DNA from: Mytilus trossulus
Taxonomy: Eukaryota > Mollusca > Bivalvia > Mytilida > Mytilidae
Reading direction: 5' to 3'
Length of the DNA stretch: 64,000 nt
Assembly: GCF_036588685.1 (NCBI RefSeq)
Contig: NC_086374.1
Span: forward strand, 74,584,457 to 74,648,456
Of the stretch, positions 24,435 to 37,000 are shown piece by piece. Position 1 is the first letter of the stretch; every line of letters begins with the position of its first letter. Below the pieces are notes generated by a model. The model was not told the DNA's origin, did no database searches, and was given only the letters and a program-made list of their open reading frames with translations. A program made the translations under genes and the position numbers.

Positions 24435-25492
24435 GGAATGACTGTAATATTTTGTTTTCATAGACAGAAAAAATATTACGGTTATTTCGTATAATTTAAT
24501 TCTAAATTCTATTTTAAACCGGAGAAAACCACGAAATTACGTTGATGAAATCACGGTCACATGACTAAATTATGTATATGAGCTGATAAACTAAACAACG
24601 TCAGCCAACCAGAAGACGCGTTACATCCAAATTATTCAGGCATATCTTTTTTTTTTTTTTTTTATATATAACGATTACGGATGTTAATACTGGTAAAATG
24701 TAAAAGACCACAATTATCCAAATAAAAAAATTATGTATCTTTACTTAATCTAGAAAACATGATGTAAATCTGTAATTAGCTATAGCAATTAAACTATGTT
24801 TAACCCACCATTTTCTGTATAAAATTCCTGTGCCAAGTCAGGAATATTGAAGTTATTTTGCACTTGTTCTTTTGACTGATTGTTGTTGATTTGTCGGTTT
24901 TATTGACATCCCCTTTCTGAATTTGCCATAAAATTCAGTAAAACGTACTAACTATCGGTTTGACTTTAAAGACGGCCTATTGAAAATATTCAATTATGAA
25001 AAATATTGTGATTTGATTGATTTCTCATTTAAAAAATCTTAGGTGATATAAATTTAATCCCGCTAGTTTTAAATAGACACCACACATTGACATACTGCAT
25101 AATTCCTAACAATATATCTTTAAGGAATAGTTTAATACGGTAAACAAACATGTTCAAATAATGTTACAATGTTCCGTGTTTGTTTCTATTTAGAAATAAT
25201 TTTATTTTGGATGTAACGCGTCTTCTCATTGGCTGACGTTATTTTGTTATCAGCTTATAGTCATAATTAAGTCATGTGACCATGACGTCATCAACGTTTT
25301 TTCATGGTTTTCTACGGTTTAAAACGGAATTTAGAATTAAATTATTAGAAATTACTGTAATATTTTTTCGGAATAACATAAAAAATGTGTCGCACACTGT
25401 TAAATAACCCACTACGCGCGTTATTCAGTGTGCACCAAATTTTTTATGTTATAAAATTTCTTCATAGACAGAAAAATATTACAGTCATTCCT
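24435..25492. mobile_element. 1,058-bp TIR element flanked by TTAA
   Basis: The ends GGAATGACTGTAATATTTT (24435) and its complement ending at 25492 are each bordered by TTAA (24431-24434, 25493-25496). The arms continue with TTCATAGACAGAAAAA-TATTAC and a shared AACGTCAGCCAACC-type block with GACGCGTTACATCCAAA. A further inner palindrome (GTGTCGCACACTG ... CAGTGTGCACC) lies at about 25388-25436. TTAA is the target of piggyBac-like elements, but since TTAA is itself a palindrome it could be part of the TIR. No transposase is visible. A reversed family A fragment is nested at about 24790-24920. Confidence 0.7.
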
Positions 25493-25697
25493 TAAATATT
25501 TTTGAGATCTTTGAGATTTATTGTGCAAAGTCACCTTCACCTTCAACAATTTAAAGACAGTATTTTCATTGGTTGACGTATTACTCACCAGAACAGCAAT
25601 ATAAGATTATTGAAAGCGAATTGATAACTCAGAAACTGTATTTCAATCAGATCGACAAAAATCATTAAGCTAGAACGAACAGGAAACACGTTAACAC

Positions 25698-26042
25698 ATG
25701 GCCGGAGCGCATAGCAACGTTAAAAACAAAAAACCACCAAAACGGATACAAAACAGACAACCTTATATCAGTTTATGTGCAATGATAAAACTCGAAACAT
25801 CAAAGTTAAAGCAATATAATGCAGGAGAAAAAAATATGTTTACCGTAATGACAAGAAATACTCAGCATCCCGTATGCGTCACCTGTCATATATATCACTA
25901 TACAAAAGCACCTGTCATATATGTTACTATACAAAGTCATCATAGATCGTTCATTGTAAATATTTTTTTAGAAAGACACATTGTACTTTCAAAAACGTGT
26001 TTCTACTATAACAGACAACTATTTATCATTGCCAGTAATTGA
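25698..26042 (+). CDS. unrecognised open frame, 114 codons
   Basis: An ATG-initiated frame starting MAGAHSNVKNKKPPKR, basic at the N-terminus and hydrophobic later. A possible TATA-like AATATAAGATT lies about 95 bp upstream (about 25597). I do not recognise it, it shows no domain, and AT-rich DNA yields such frames by chance. It is listed because it is the longest unexplained frame in this part and a splice-bounded candidate exon follows at 26328. Confidence 0.2.
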   Translation: MAGAHSNVKNKKPPKRIQNRQPYISLCAMIKLETSKLKQYNAGEKNMFTVMTRNTQHPVCVTCHIYHYTKAPVIYVTIQSHHRSFIVNIFLERHIVLSKTCFYYNRQLFIIASN

Positions 26043-26327
26043 TTTAAGATTATTCTACTGATAATTTCTGCCTGCAATTGATTAACAGCTACTTTAACCA
26101 TAGTCGCTGTAAATTAATAATTCTCTAGTGGTTCGATAAAACACTTTTGAATTCATAGTCTTCTTTTTTGTATAAGAAGAACAAAAAAACTTTGAATATA
26201 ATTTTAGAGTTTTGCATCCCTGCCTATACAAACCTTATATGAAAAAGCATGTTTTACATTTTGAATTATATTACAGAATCTCTTATCCAGAAACTGCAAT
26301 TTTTTATTCCGGGATGTTTTTTTTCAG

Positions 26328-26393
26328 ATTCCACACTGTCACCAACCCCACTCGTTAGACATATATGTACGCATCGCTAAAGGCAATTATCAG
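26328..26393 (+). CDS. candidate orphan internal exon, 22 codons
   Basis: A strong acceptor (GATGTTTTTTTTCAG) and donor (CAG|GTAAAAG) bound 66 nt that are open in one frame: IPHCHQPHSLDIYVRIAKGN then Y-Q. The product is not recognised and no partner exon was found nearby. Confidence 0.25.
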
Positions 26394-26399
26394 GTAAAA

Positions 26400-27540
26400 G
26401 TAGACATATTTTATTTCCATGTTTGGATTTGTTTTAAATTGAAATTTTTTTTCCTTTTAAAAACTATTCAAGAATAAATAGTTTTCAATACGATAGAATT
26501 TCGAACTTGATATCATCATTCTGCGTACGTACACATTTAGTGATTTATTTATTTAAAACGGTTCTTCCAATATCCTCCAACTTGTTGCAAAATGGTTTCA
26601 ATGTACAATAATTTAATATTGTTAAAACGGTGAGTAAATTAATAACCTTCAAAATTATTGTTATCATTGTGTTTATCAAAGTTTCATCTCAATCGTCTTC
26701 AGTAACATATGACAATGACCTGGTTAAAGTTCTACCGGAAAGACTTTGGTATTTATTATTAAAGAGGCTCCATGTGTAATGTTCTAAGTGGATTGTACCA
26801 TAGTCTAATGTATAAATACATATTTACTGTAGACTTCCGATTAATTGACAATTTCTCAACGTAGCGCGTTAATACTATTATTTTGGATAATTTAAGATAA
26901 AAGCAAACGCGAGACGGTGAGTACTAACGTCCTTCGATTAATGACGTATTATAAATGAATTGCAAGACTTTGTTTTTAGTTTAATTATTTCTTTTGACTT
27001 TGATTCTTAATTCGCTTCACATGAAATTTCTATACTTTAATACGATTAACCTGACGTACACGTGCATAGTTCCATGTAGCAACATAATGTGCATAAACTT
27101 CAACATCTGTGATGCAGTGGCATATAAAAAGAAACATGTTTGTTCCTTGTAAAATATATTTAATAGGATTTTGCCTTCTAACATGAGACATAACATCGTG
27201 TTTATCAAATAAACTTTGCAATTAACCATGTAAACAGTGGCTTTTAAGTCTTTAAAGCTAAATAAAAATATAACATGTATAATCATATGTCAGTGCACAT
27301 GCATGAATATTGAAAAAGTAAAAATAACAGCCCATTCGTAAATCTCAAACATATGTTTCTTTTGATCTTAATTTTTTCATATTATCATTATTATTATTCT
27401 TATAATTTTAAAGAATAAATTTAAATATCCAAATGCACTACATTTTTTTTAGTTGAACGAATGAGTTTTAGAATCTAGTTTAAAACCTGTATCCTACGTG
27501 TGTTTATCATTTAAGTGAAATATAACTAGCTTAAAAAACC
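26400..27540. other. no gene seen
   Basis: AT-rich with no recognised repeat or exon. Overlapping minus-strand frames at 27017-27286 carry no family signal. Confidence 0.4.
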
Positions 27541-29470
27541 AGGGGAAGATGAGATTGTCAACGAATTTATAAAAAGCACGGTGAATCAATTTTTGCCTAT
27601 TTACACTAAGTTATTTAATTTAGTGTTTGATTCTGGAATCGTTCCAAATTCATGGCTTATTGGTATTATTAAGCCGTTATTTAAAAATAAGGGGATCCAA
27701 ATAATTTGGATAATTACAGAGCTATTTGTCTTACATCGAATTCAGGAAAAGTGTTCACCTCTATACTTAATTCAAGACTTAATGCTCTGTCAGACGAGAT
27801 CGGGATTATAACTGATGCCCAGGGTGGTTTTCGTAAGGGGTATTCTGTCCAAGATAGTATGTTTATCATGCATGCTTTAATTTCATTATATTTGAGTTCG
27901 GGAAAGAAATTATTTTGCGCTTTTATAGATTTTAGAAAAGCGTTTGACACAGTGTGGAGGGTGGGACTATGGTAAAAACTATTAAAATATAATATTGGTG
28001 GGAAAATGTTTAAAGTTATATTGAGCATGTATACAGATATTAAGTCTTGTGTTAAAAATGGAGAACTGAAAACAGATTTTTTTCCCGTGTGAGGTAGGTG
28101 TAAGACAGGGAGAAAAAATGTCACCTTTTCTCTTTGCCTTATACCTTAATGACTTGGTGGAATATCTGGATGAAAACTCTGTGGATGGTCTAAAATTTAT
28201 TAATGAAAAATTTCAAGTTATTTATTCTTCTGTACGCCGATGACACAATTATTTTTGCGGAGTCGGCAGAGGGGTTACAAAAGGCTCTGGATGTTTTTGA
28301 GCAATATTGTTTTGAGTGGAAACTCACTGTTAATGTTACAAAAACAAAGATTGTAATTTTTTCAAAGAGAAAGTATAATAAGAATGTTACTTTAACTATG
28401 TAATGAAATTATTGAAATTAAAGATTCATATGTTTATCTTGGTCTGCTGTTTAATTACAACGGAAATTTCTCGTAAAAAAATTGTAGACCAAGCTCAAAA
28501 AGCACTTTATGATCTTTAAAAGAAGATACAAGTTCCTATTTTGACCTATTCCTCGGAAATATGGGGGTTTGAAAATAAAAATAATACTGAAAAGCTACAT
28601 CTACAGTTGTGGAAGCGCAGTTTGGGTGTGCGATCATCTACGCCAAATTTTATGGTATATGGGGAACTTGGAAGATTACCACTTGAACTGCAGATCAAGT
28701 TAAAATTGGTATGTTTTTGGCACAAGCTAGCAACAAATGATAAAAATCTATCGGGTAAACTTTATAAGTTACTTTGGTACATGCATGAGCATGAAGGTTG
28801 TAATTTTAAGTGGTTTAACTATGTAAAATCTGTGTTTAATGATTGTGGTTTTTGTGAACTATATAATTTTACGGAGCAAGTTGATTATAATTATATTAAA
28901 ATTAATGTAAGGCAGCGTCTCCAAGTTTATTCAATAATGGTTCCCAGATATAAACAATTCATTAAAGGGGGGGGGGATTTTAGAATTAAGACGGGGTCAT
29001 AGAGTAAACATATGTAAATTAAGGGTATGTAATACAAAGCTTCCCATCGAAACAGGAAGATGGAGAAATGTACCGCGAAATGAGAGGATTTGTCCACTCT
29101 GTAAAGCTGGTCTTGGAGATGTATACCACTATATATGTAAATGTACCAACTGTGAAGTTAAGGATTTAAGGGGGAAGTTCATACCTCTATATTATTTAAA
29201 ATATCCAAATGAAAAAAGTACTTGCCATGCTTAAATATAGTAGTAGTAATGTGCTGTCTAAGCTGTCAATTTTTATTCAAAAGGTAGAAAAGATGCTTGT
29301 CTAGTTTAAAACTGTAACAAACACAAACTTATTTTTGAAGATGTATAATTTAAAAATGTATTCTGTTTGAATTATGAACTATGTTGTAATTAATATTGTG
29401 TAGATAAATATGCTCCTGTTACGCAGTCTTCTGCGGCTGAGTTTTCTCTAAAAACCTATAAACTAAACTA
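27541..29470 (+). pseudogene. decayed non-LTR retrotransposon (LINE), reverse transcriptase and C-terminal region
   Basis: Successive frames, broken by frameshifts and stops, read as one LINE ORF2 in order. First is a thumb-side lead (27581-27700). Then come RT block NYRAICLTSN (27709), QGGFRKGYSVQD (about 27820), palm A FIDFRKAFD (about 27922), palm B GVRQGEKMSPFLF (about 28095) and palm C LLYADDTIIF (28227, catalytic YADD intact). The C-terminal region follows, including a Cys/His finger RNERICPLC...YHYICKC at about 29070-29145. The 5' part (endonuclease) is missing and the 3' end is near 29470. A G9 run occurs at 28969-28977. Catalytic residues survive, but multiple frame breaks mean it is dead. 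The closest type is a CR1/Jockey-like LINE; clade not certain. An endonuclease fragment of a similar element is at 56500-56992. Confidence 0.85.
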
Positions 29471-30283
29471 ACTTTGGTGCGGATTTTCCCACTAACTTCT
29501 TAATTTGCAAAAACTAGGAAAAATGAAAAAAAAGTTAAATATAACCTAAAACTTCTCCAGCGGTATGCATATGGACTTTGGCGTCGATATAATCTGAATT
29601 TTTGAAATTATAGCATGTGGTCTGCTTTAAATTTAAATATAAATGCATTCATGAACTGAAATTGATTCACGCTTTTGAAACAGAACATTTATAATAAAGG
29701 TAGAACAATTTTTGTATTACTTTAATTTATCATTTTGCTAAGTCCAACTTTTAGAAAATCATCAGGGCGAAAGCCTCTCATTTTATCTTTTAAAATACGA
29801 TTTAAATCAACATGAAATGAAGCACTCAGCTTACTTTGTTTTCAAGTTTTTATTCCAATAACAACACAAGGATATGGCAGCCACCAATCAGTTAACATTA
29901 ACATTACTTTAATATATTGTGAACAATGCAAACATATATAAAAAAAAAGCTTGTTAAAAAGATAACATGATATATAGGTAAAACACATTGCAAGTAGTTT
30001 TTGAAATATAAAAGAAAGGTTTATAACATGACCATAGACCAGTCGGTTAACAGAAATATTACTTTTGAATCAATAAATTGTCCATAATATGGTGAGTATG
30101 AAATAAATATGTTTAAAAGATTGCTTGTATCTGTTATAAAACTTCAGGCACTTTTTGAATGTGAAACATTTATTCCGATATTTGCAATCTAAAAGAAGTT
30201 TTCAAATTTGTGGATGTGAGCGTGCCTGGTGAACATACAAAAAAAAATGTATATATAAAGTATAATTTCCTTGTTTTCTTGAA
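29471..30283. other. no gene seen
   Basis: AT-rich sequence without recognised features. Confidence 0.4.
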
Positions 30284-30749
30284 AGGTGTAATACCACCAA
30301 ATCATGGTACGTCACATCCGGTTGCATACGAAAGTAGGTCTAAACAAATATTCCCTTGAATTTGACCGTTGTAGGTAATTAATCCTACATTTTATTGCAG
30401 TAAAACCATTTCTGTGTCATAAAGATATGTCTTGGTTATTTCAAAACACCATTATTTTTTATTTGTGATTTCTATAGAAAATTGTGTAATCTTGAGGTTA
30501 CATGGTGACTAAACCTTGTACACAGATAGAATAAGGGGAGAAATTTGATTGGTTAACTTCCAATGATGGTTATTTTCTTATATTCAATGAAATGTTATGT
30601 GAAACTTTTTCTATAGAACTGGACAGGATAGAACTTTACTCATGCCAAGTATTTCTTTATTTGAAACAAAGATAAATTCTGCACAATTTTTTGAAAAGTG
30701 CAAATTTAACAAAGACTAATGGGGGAAAATCAATGGTGGTATTACACCT
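30284..30749. mobile_element. 466-bp MITE with AGGTGTAATACCACCA ends, copy 1
   Basis: The TIRs AGGTGTAATACCACCAAAT and ATCAATGGTGGTATTACACCT bound 466 bp. A second copy of nearly equal length and the same orientation is at 49457-49924. Shared interior landmarks include GGTACGTCACATCCGGTTGC and GGGGAAAATCAATGGTGG. Non-autonomous. Confidence 0.85.
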
Positions 30750-32244
30750 AATATGGGAAGCTGTACATGCACCTATGGCCTTGTGAGTAATCTCATGTGT
30801 TAAAATTTCTTGCTATTTAAGTGAAATAATACAAAAAATGAAATATTCTAAGTGGATTGAGTCTCCAAAACACATTTTATGAGAAAATTTTCTTGAAATA
30901 GGACTGTACCATGAATATTCAGTAGACAGAACAAGCCTTTCTAAGTGCATATATTTATTTTTTTGGAGGGGGGTGGGCTTTTTCTCCTTATATCTTATGT
31001 TTTGTTATGATATAACATTTTCCTAGGTAATACTTAAATAAATGTATAGTCATAAGCAGATGAAATTATTTTTAATGTTGTAACGACAAGTTATTCACTG
31101 AAAGAGAAGCCTTTTATGTCCCTCTTTGGAACGCGGCGTAAATTTAATTTTTACGTAAGGACTTATTGAAACCTACATGGAGACAGTAAACTTTTATACG
31201 GATTGTTCACTCTGCTAAAATGCTTCAATTACTCATTTCTTATAACATTTCTACCATAAATGAGTGAAAGTTACCCCAATATTTTTATTTATTGGTCTGA
31301 AAAGTTGAAATTTTGAGGAAATGAGAGGTATAGATTGACCAAAAGAGACCTTATAAAGAAGACAAAGAGGTTTATTAGTGGTATTTTATCTTCCTAAAAT
31401 CATCTTGTGTATCATTTTTAACTGTTTGTAGGCAGATAAGATAGATATTTGATAATTTATTGGTCCACACTCTATCCTTTCTTGATGCGACTTGGTTTGG
31501 ATTTGTCGAAGAAATTTTGCTCGAATCGCTGTAGATGTCGTCTTTCAATATACTAGATTTTTCTCAAACTATTGAACTGATTATGACAAAACTTGACAGA
31601 AATGCTTGAAATAACCAGTATTACAAAGGGAAAAAGTCACATTCAGTTTATTGAACAAAAAGGTCTTCTTTAAGAGTACTGTTTAATTGTTTTATGAAGA
31701 CTGAAACTATGGAAAAGTAAAAGAATAAACGGATTATATGTGGCTATTTTATAAAGCATACTTTAAATCATGTCTTTATTAACGATCTAATTACAAAATA
31801 TATATTAAGGTTCATCATATCAAATGGACAAATATGGCCGAATTTTTAACTAAAAAATTACTCTGTGTGCAGACTTACCTGTGCAGTTTGGAAAGTTTTA
31901 AGGCCTAGCATCCACTAGATATATAAAAGTTAAATGTATTTTGCATATCAGAAAGATGAAATTGTTTTTTGGATTTTATTGGGCATTTTTTTCCTTCCTG
32001 TAGAAGGTGTAAAAATAAACTAAGTTGGTATATAACTTTGAGATTCTCCGTCTCAGGTAAGAACTGGTTTGTCTTGTATTATCTATGCTAATCAAGGACA
32101 ATAAGTATCTACACATTTATAGGTGAGTTAAAGAGTTTATCTGAGGGGACATTATCAAAGTAATTCAGGTGTTTGTTTATGTTTACATCATCTGAAGAAA
32201 GGAAAAAAATGCCCATCAAAATCCAAAAACGATTTTATCTTAAA
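30750..32244. other. no gene seen
   Basis: AT-rich sequence containing a short poly-T/GGGG tract near 30955-30975. No exon or recognised repeat. Confidence 0.4.
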
Positions 32245-32830
32245 ACAATATCTGAATTCAATGTTAAACATATGGACATTTTATAGAAAATCCATAGCCT
32301 TTATTCTAGGTATCTCATATTTGGCAATTTGATGACTGATCGATATAGGATTTTTGCATGCAGTGCTAGCATTGATTCCCTTAAAACAAGTTTATTAATG
32401 TAGTTATTGATTTAGACAAATATAAATATGGACCAAATCGTGTACACCTTTTAAGGTGCGCTGGACTTTAGTTACTCAGCACGAGGTGTTTTGGAATTAA
32501 CAGGTTGCTTAGAACCTTTTGTAAACAATTAACACTAGCACATCATAGAAAAGCAAATGAGTAACTATGATTCAATTTTTATAACAAAAGTCTCTATATT
32601 AAAGGCTGTGGATTTTCTATAAAAATCTTATTTTATTTGCCACAAAGTCCCTCTTTTCTATTAAATGCAAAGAATCAGCAAATAATATGCCTTGCATCAA
32701 GTTTCCCCTTGGTATATGTACAAAATGACTTATATGTATTATTCATTATATCTGTAGTTTTGATACAATTAAAGTTTGACAAGTTCATACAAAAATGGCT
32801 ACAGAAGGGGTTATAAACCTTATGAATATT
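32245..32830 (+). repeat. dispersed repeat, inverted copy of 2045-2640
   Basis: See 2045-2640. Here the unit stands alone, not inside a long-TIR element, which shows that it is an independent dispersed family. Confidence 0.7.
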
Positions 32831-34094
32831 TCCGTAAAAAATGAAAACGACACTATATTAAAAATGCGATACGTCTAAAGCGCTATTCTTTGTCTCTCTT
32901 CATCAGGAACGCTCAAAACCAAATATTTTAGCGTCGATGATGCATTAGAACCAAAAACAGTTGAATTGTTTTTTGACTAAAAAAGACCCAAAAAAAAGCT
33001 AGCAAAATAATCAAATAATATGTAGGGAGAAACCAAAGATTACCTCCCAACTCTACAACTCTACGAAAAATGTCATATTAATTAACCTTCCTGCGTTTAT
33101 GTTTTACTTGCACGGAGCATGCTTATTATCGAGTTTGAGGTCGTATCAGTGGGTTGAACTCCTGTGAGAAGTGTATTTTCAGCATGCAATACATATCATG
33201 CAATACGTTTAATCGGAAATGTGTGTGTAATGAAATGTGTTTCATCGTCAGAAAGCTTGAATAGACACATTGCTATTATGTACACTAGAACACAATTATT
33301 GGAATGAACATGTTAACTGAATCTGTTTCATAAACGATTGAAAATAAACATGTTCGCGACAAATTTTCTGGCTAAAGAGTAAATGTATGAAATGCATTTC
33401 TACTCCTGCATTAAAAATAAAACCTTACGATACACACTTAGAATCTATTGCAGCAGATATCTGTTGAGTACTTTTGAGGAATGTGTTTTTCATTTTAATT
33501 TCATTCTTTAAATGCAGTCTTCTATAGTTATGACATGCTCAATATTGTAGTCTGAATGTGGAAAATTAGAGAATATTCTGTAATTTAGTTGTTTTAGGAA
33601 TGTCATTTATTATCAGGAATTCTACTGTGGTACAAAGTTTCTTAATTGTAAAACTACCATATTATCTGACATCACCGATTAACTTAAGCTTAATACTCTG
33701 TTTGGAAAAATGAAATAAGAGAAAATACTTTACACTCAATAGAAATAGATGCAAGTGAAGGTTCAAAGTAAAGAGTATAGTCAAAGTTAAATTATATTAT
33801 TCCTGTGAAGATAATACAACATTTTGTTTGATTTTGTTTATAACAATATATACCGACCCATTATAGTGCAATTTAGTATATCAGAATTTCTTTTATTAAT
33901 TAAAACAAAACAATATCTGAATACAAAACTTGTGATGAATTCAGTTGAATTAACGGAACTTGTTTCTAACAAAAACACAAGACGGTGAAGAACCCATACC
34001 CATATCATACAAGCTATAGTCGATCTGAGCACATTTTTATTTTCGATAAGAAATAACAGTTATAACAATATGTTTTTATTTTCCTTGAATTCCA
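32831..34094. other. downstream flank / possible 3' UTR of the BarH-like gene
   Basis: No repeat or exon recognised. On the minus strand AATAAA hexamers occur at 34075-34080 and 34036-34041, 15 and 54 bp beyond the stop codon, so the 3' UTR may be short; further hexamers in this AT-rich flank are uninformative. Confidence 0.4.
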
Positions 34095-37000
34095 CTACCT
34101 GTCTTCTTGTGGGCGTGTCTGTGACATAAGAGTAGGTAAAGCACCTGACATAAATAATGAAGATAAATACTGACTGCTGGTTGGTATCGGACACCTCGGT
34201 CTCACTACAGACTGTTCTATATTGTTCACCAGTGATGTTATATTCGGATGGAAAGTTGTCCAATAATTGTTACTGTGAATCATCCTTTGTACAGTGGCAA
34301 AATTTGTTGCTTCCGTTAATAATTCAAGTCCAACAGCAGTTTGTCTTTTCCATTTCGTTCTGAAAAAAAAACACATATATGTTTATAAGCATCTATGATT
34401 TTGATATATACATGTAGTTAAAATTGCTTGCTTCAATGAATTGTATAAAACGACAAAAAAAATACATACATTCTATTATGTTCAATTAAAGGTTTTTAAG
34501 ATTTGAATAAGGAAGTCAAATAAGAATTCAATAGGAAACCAATATTAAGCCTCGGTCACACCTTACCGTATAAAACGAACGGACGACTAACAGATAAAAA
34601 AAAAATTGTCCGTTGACAAAATTGTTTTCTGTTGGGAGTCCGCTGATGTACTGACCTAAAAAAACGGACGCTTTTAATGAATGCATAACGAATATGCAAC
34701 GTACGAGAAATGGAAACTAACTGGACAGAACGGATGTCGAACGTACATTCAACGGACGAGTACCGCATAAAACGGACACCTTACGGAAGCGTACCGTATA
34801 AAACGGATGAACAAGATATACGGAAAAATTAAAGGCGACAATAATAATACATGTAAATCGCATAAATATTCAAAATGTTTCTGTGTAACTGGTTTTGGTT
34901 TGTTCTTCAAAAATGCCATCAAAGGGCTGTGTCTGGCCTGCATAAGAGCTGCTTGTTTGTGAAACGTGCACTTACTCTAAGATTGATTATGAATAATAAG
35001 AAGTCATGAACCTTAAGAAAGCTAATTGACATATCTGACGCGAAATTTTCAATTGGCATTTATCCGTTTCAGATCAATTCATCATCCGTTCCATCCGTTA
35101 AACATTCGGTAGAAGTCTGTTTCACATTCGTTCAACATCCGTTTTATCCGTTAGACATCCGTTAGAAGTCTGTTGGTGAATTTATCTGCCAGACCTCCTA
35201 CGGATGTATAAAGGACACGTAACGGATACAAAACGGAAACGAAACGGACGAGTACCGTACAAAACGGACGCCTACCGGACGTTCAACGGACATTTCATCC
35301 GTTGGACGTCCGTTCAAAGTTTTGAACATGCTAAAAATGTTCCACCGGACAAAACGGACGTCGACGGATAAAACGTACGCTTGACGGACATGCAACGGTT
35401 ACGGACGGACGTCTAACGGATATGTACGAATTGAAAAAAAGTTATCCGTTAGGCATCCGTTCGAGCTATCCGTTAAAGGTGTGACCGAGGCTTTAAACTG
35501 AATCTGACAATTTCTAAGGCTGAACAATACATGGTTGAATCATGTTAAGTCTTTCAGTTAATATACACAGTGGTAAATTCAGTACTGTTCAGAGACAACG
35601 CTTGCCGTCAATTAATATATGTTTAATCTTTGATTGCTTAGTAGCTGAGCCAAACAACATACTTAATTGTTTGAAATGGTATTCCACGATTCCAGATTGA
35701 CAATTAAGTGTCTGGACAGTACTGAAACACTACAAAAAATATCTGAAGATAAACTTAAAGTCTTTATAAGATCTAGCGGTTGTAGTTTCAGACTTTTATT
35801 AACAAAATGACCGCTTTATCGTAATTGAACTTTGGTTACTAGCGAAAAGAAAACAACAAAACAAAACAGACACGTACCGCTCAAATCCAGAAAATAGAAA
35901 AGAGTTTATCGATGTTCAAATCTAATAAATTCATTTTAAAAGTAAAACCAAAGGCAATCAAATACATTCAAAAATATGACTGTATGCCGTCTACTGTGTG
36001 AGTATCTCCTGGTATGAACGAACATTCCATAACAATGAATCGACTGATTGTATGTATCTGCATTCAGTCTTTGAAATAAATTACTTTATGATTGACAAAA
36101 TTAACAAAGCGGTGTGCGTCTAGCTTTGGCAATCATTATTACTGCTTCAAAATAGTATGACAAAACAGAGTAGATGAAGAACGATTATCGTCAAGTCATG
36201 GTGTTTAATCTTCGACCTAAGATTGTTAATTGCCCAGTTTATTTCTTTTCTGCCATTATATACCAAACATGAACTCTCATTATATTATTAATAAACGTTC
36301 ATGAATAATTTTCATGTTTTATCTCAGTTTGTTTCCATATCATTGTAGGTAGCAAATATTATTAAACTAAATATTATTTGATGTGGGTGTTTATTTGTAC
36401 ATACGTTAAGCCTGCAAATTGATATTTTATTGTATGTTTTTCTTTGTTGTGATGTTATGCTATTGTTTCAGAAAAAGGGAGAAGGTTTGGTACCATTAAA
36501 ACGTTTAATCCCGCTGCAAATGTTTGCAACTGTCCTAAGTCAGGAATCTGATGTACAGTAGTTGTCGTTTGTTTATCTAATTTATACGTGTTTCTCGTTT
36601 CTCGTTTTTTATATAGATAATACCGTTGGTTTTCCCGTTTGAATGGTTTTACACTAGTAATTTTGGGGCCCTTTATAGCTTGTTCTTCGATGTGAGCCAA
36701 GGCTCCGTGTTGAAGGCCGTACATTGACCTATAATGGTTTACTTTTTAAATGGTTATTTGGATGGAGAGTTGTCTCATTGGATCTCACACCACATCTTCC
36801 CATATTCATTTTGTTTTCTAAAAATAAAATTTATAATACCAATCCCTCATTCCCCAGTCTCTTTGAAACAAATTCTAAAAAATTGTTGCATGTGTTTTCC
36901 AAAAAGACCACAAGTATAAGGCTGTGTAGTGGTGATACAAGCATCTGATTATTATTTAGATAACAAGTATCATTTTATCATTACAGGGTTTCAAATATCT

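Noticed and set aside
34556-35395. Minus-strand frames rich in RSVRF-like repeats as a gene family
   Set aside because: They translate the AACGGACG arrays of a foldback element.
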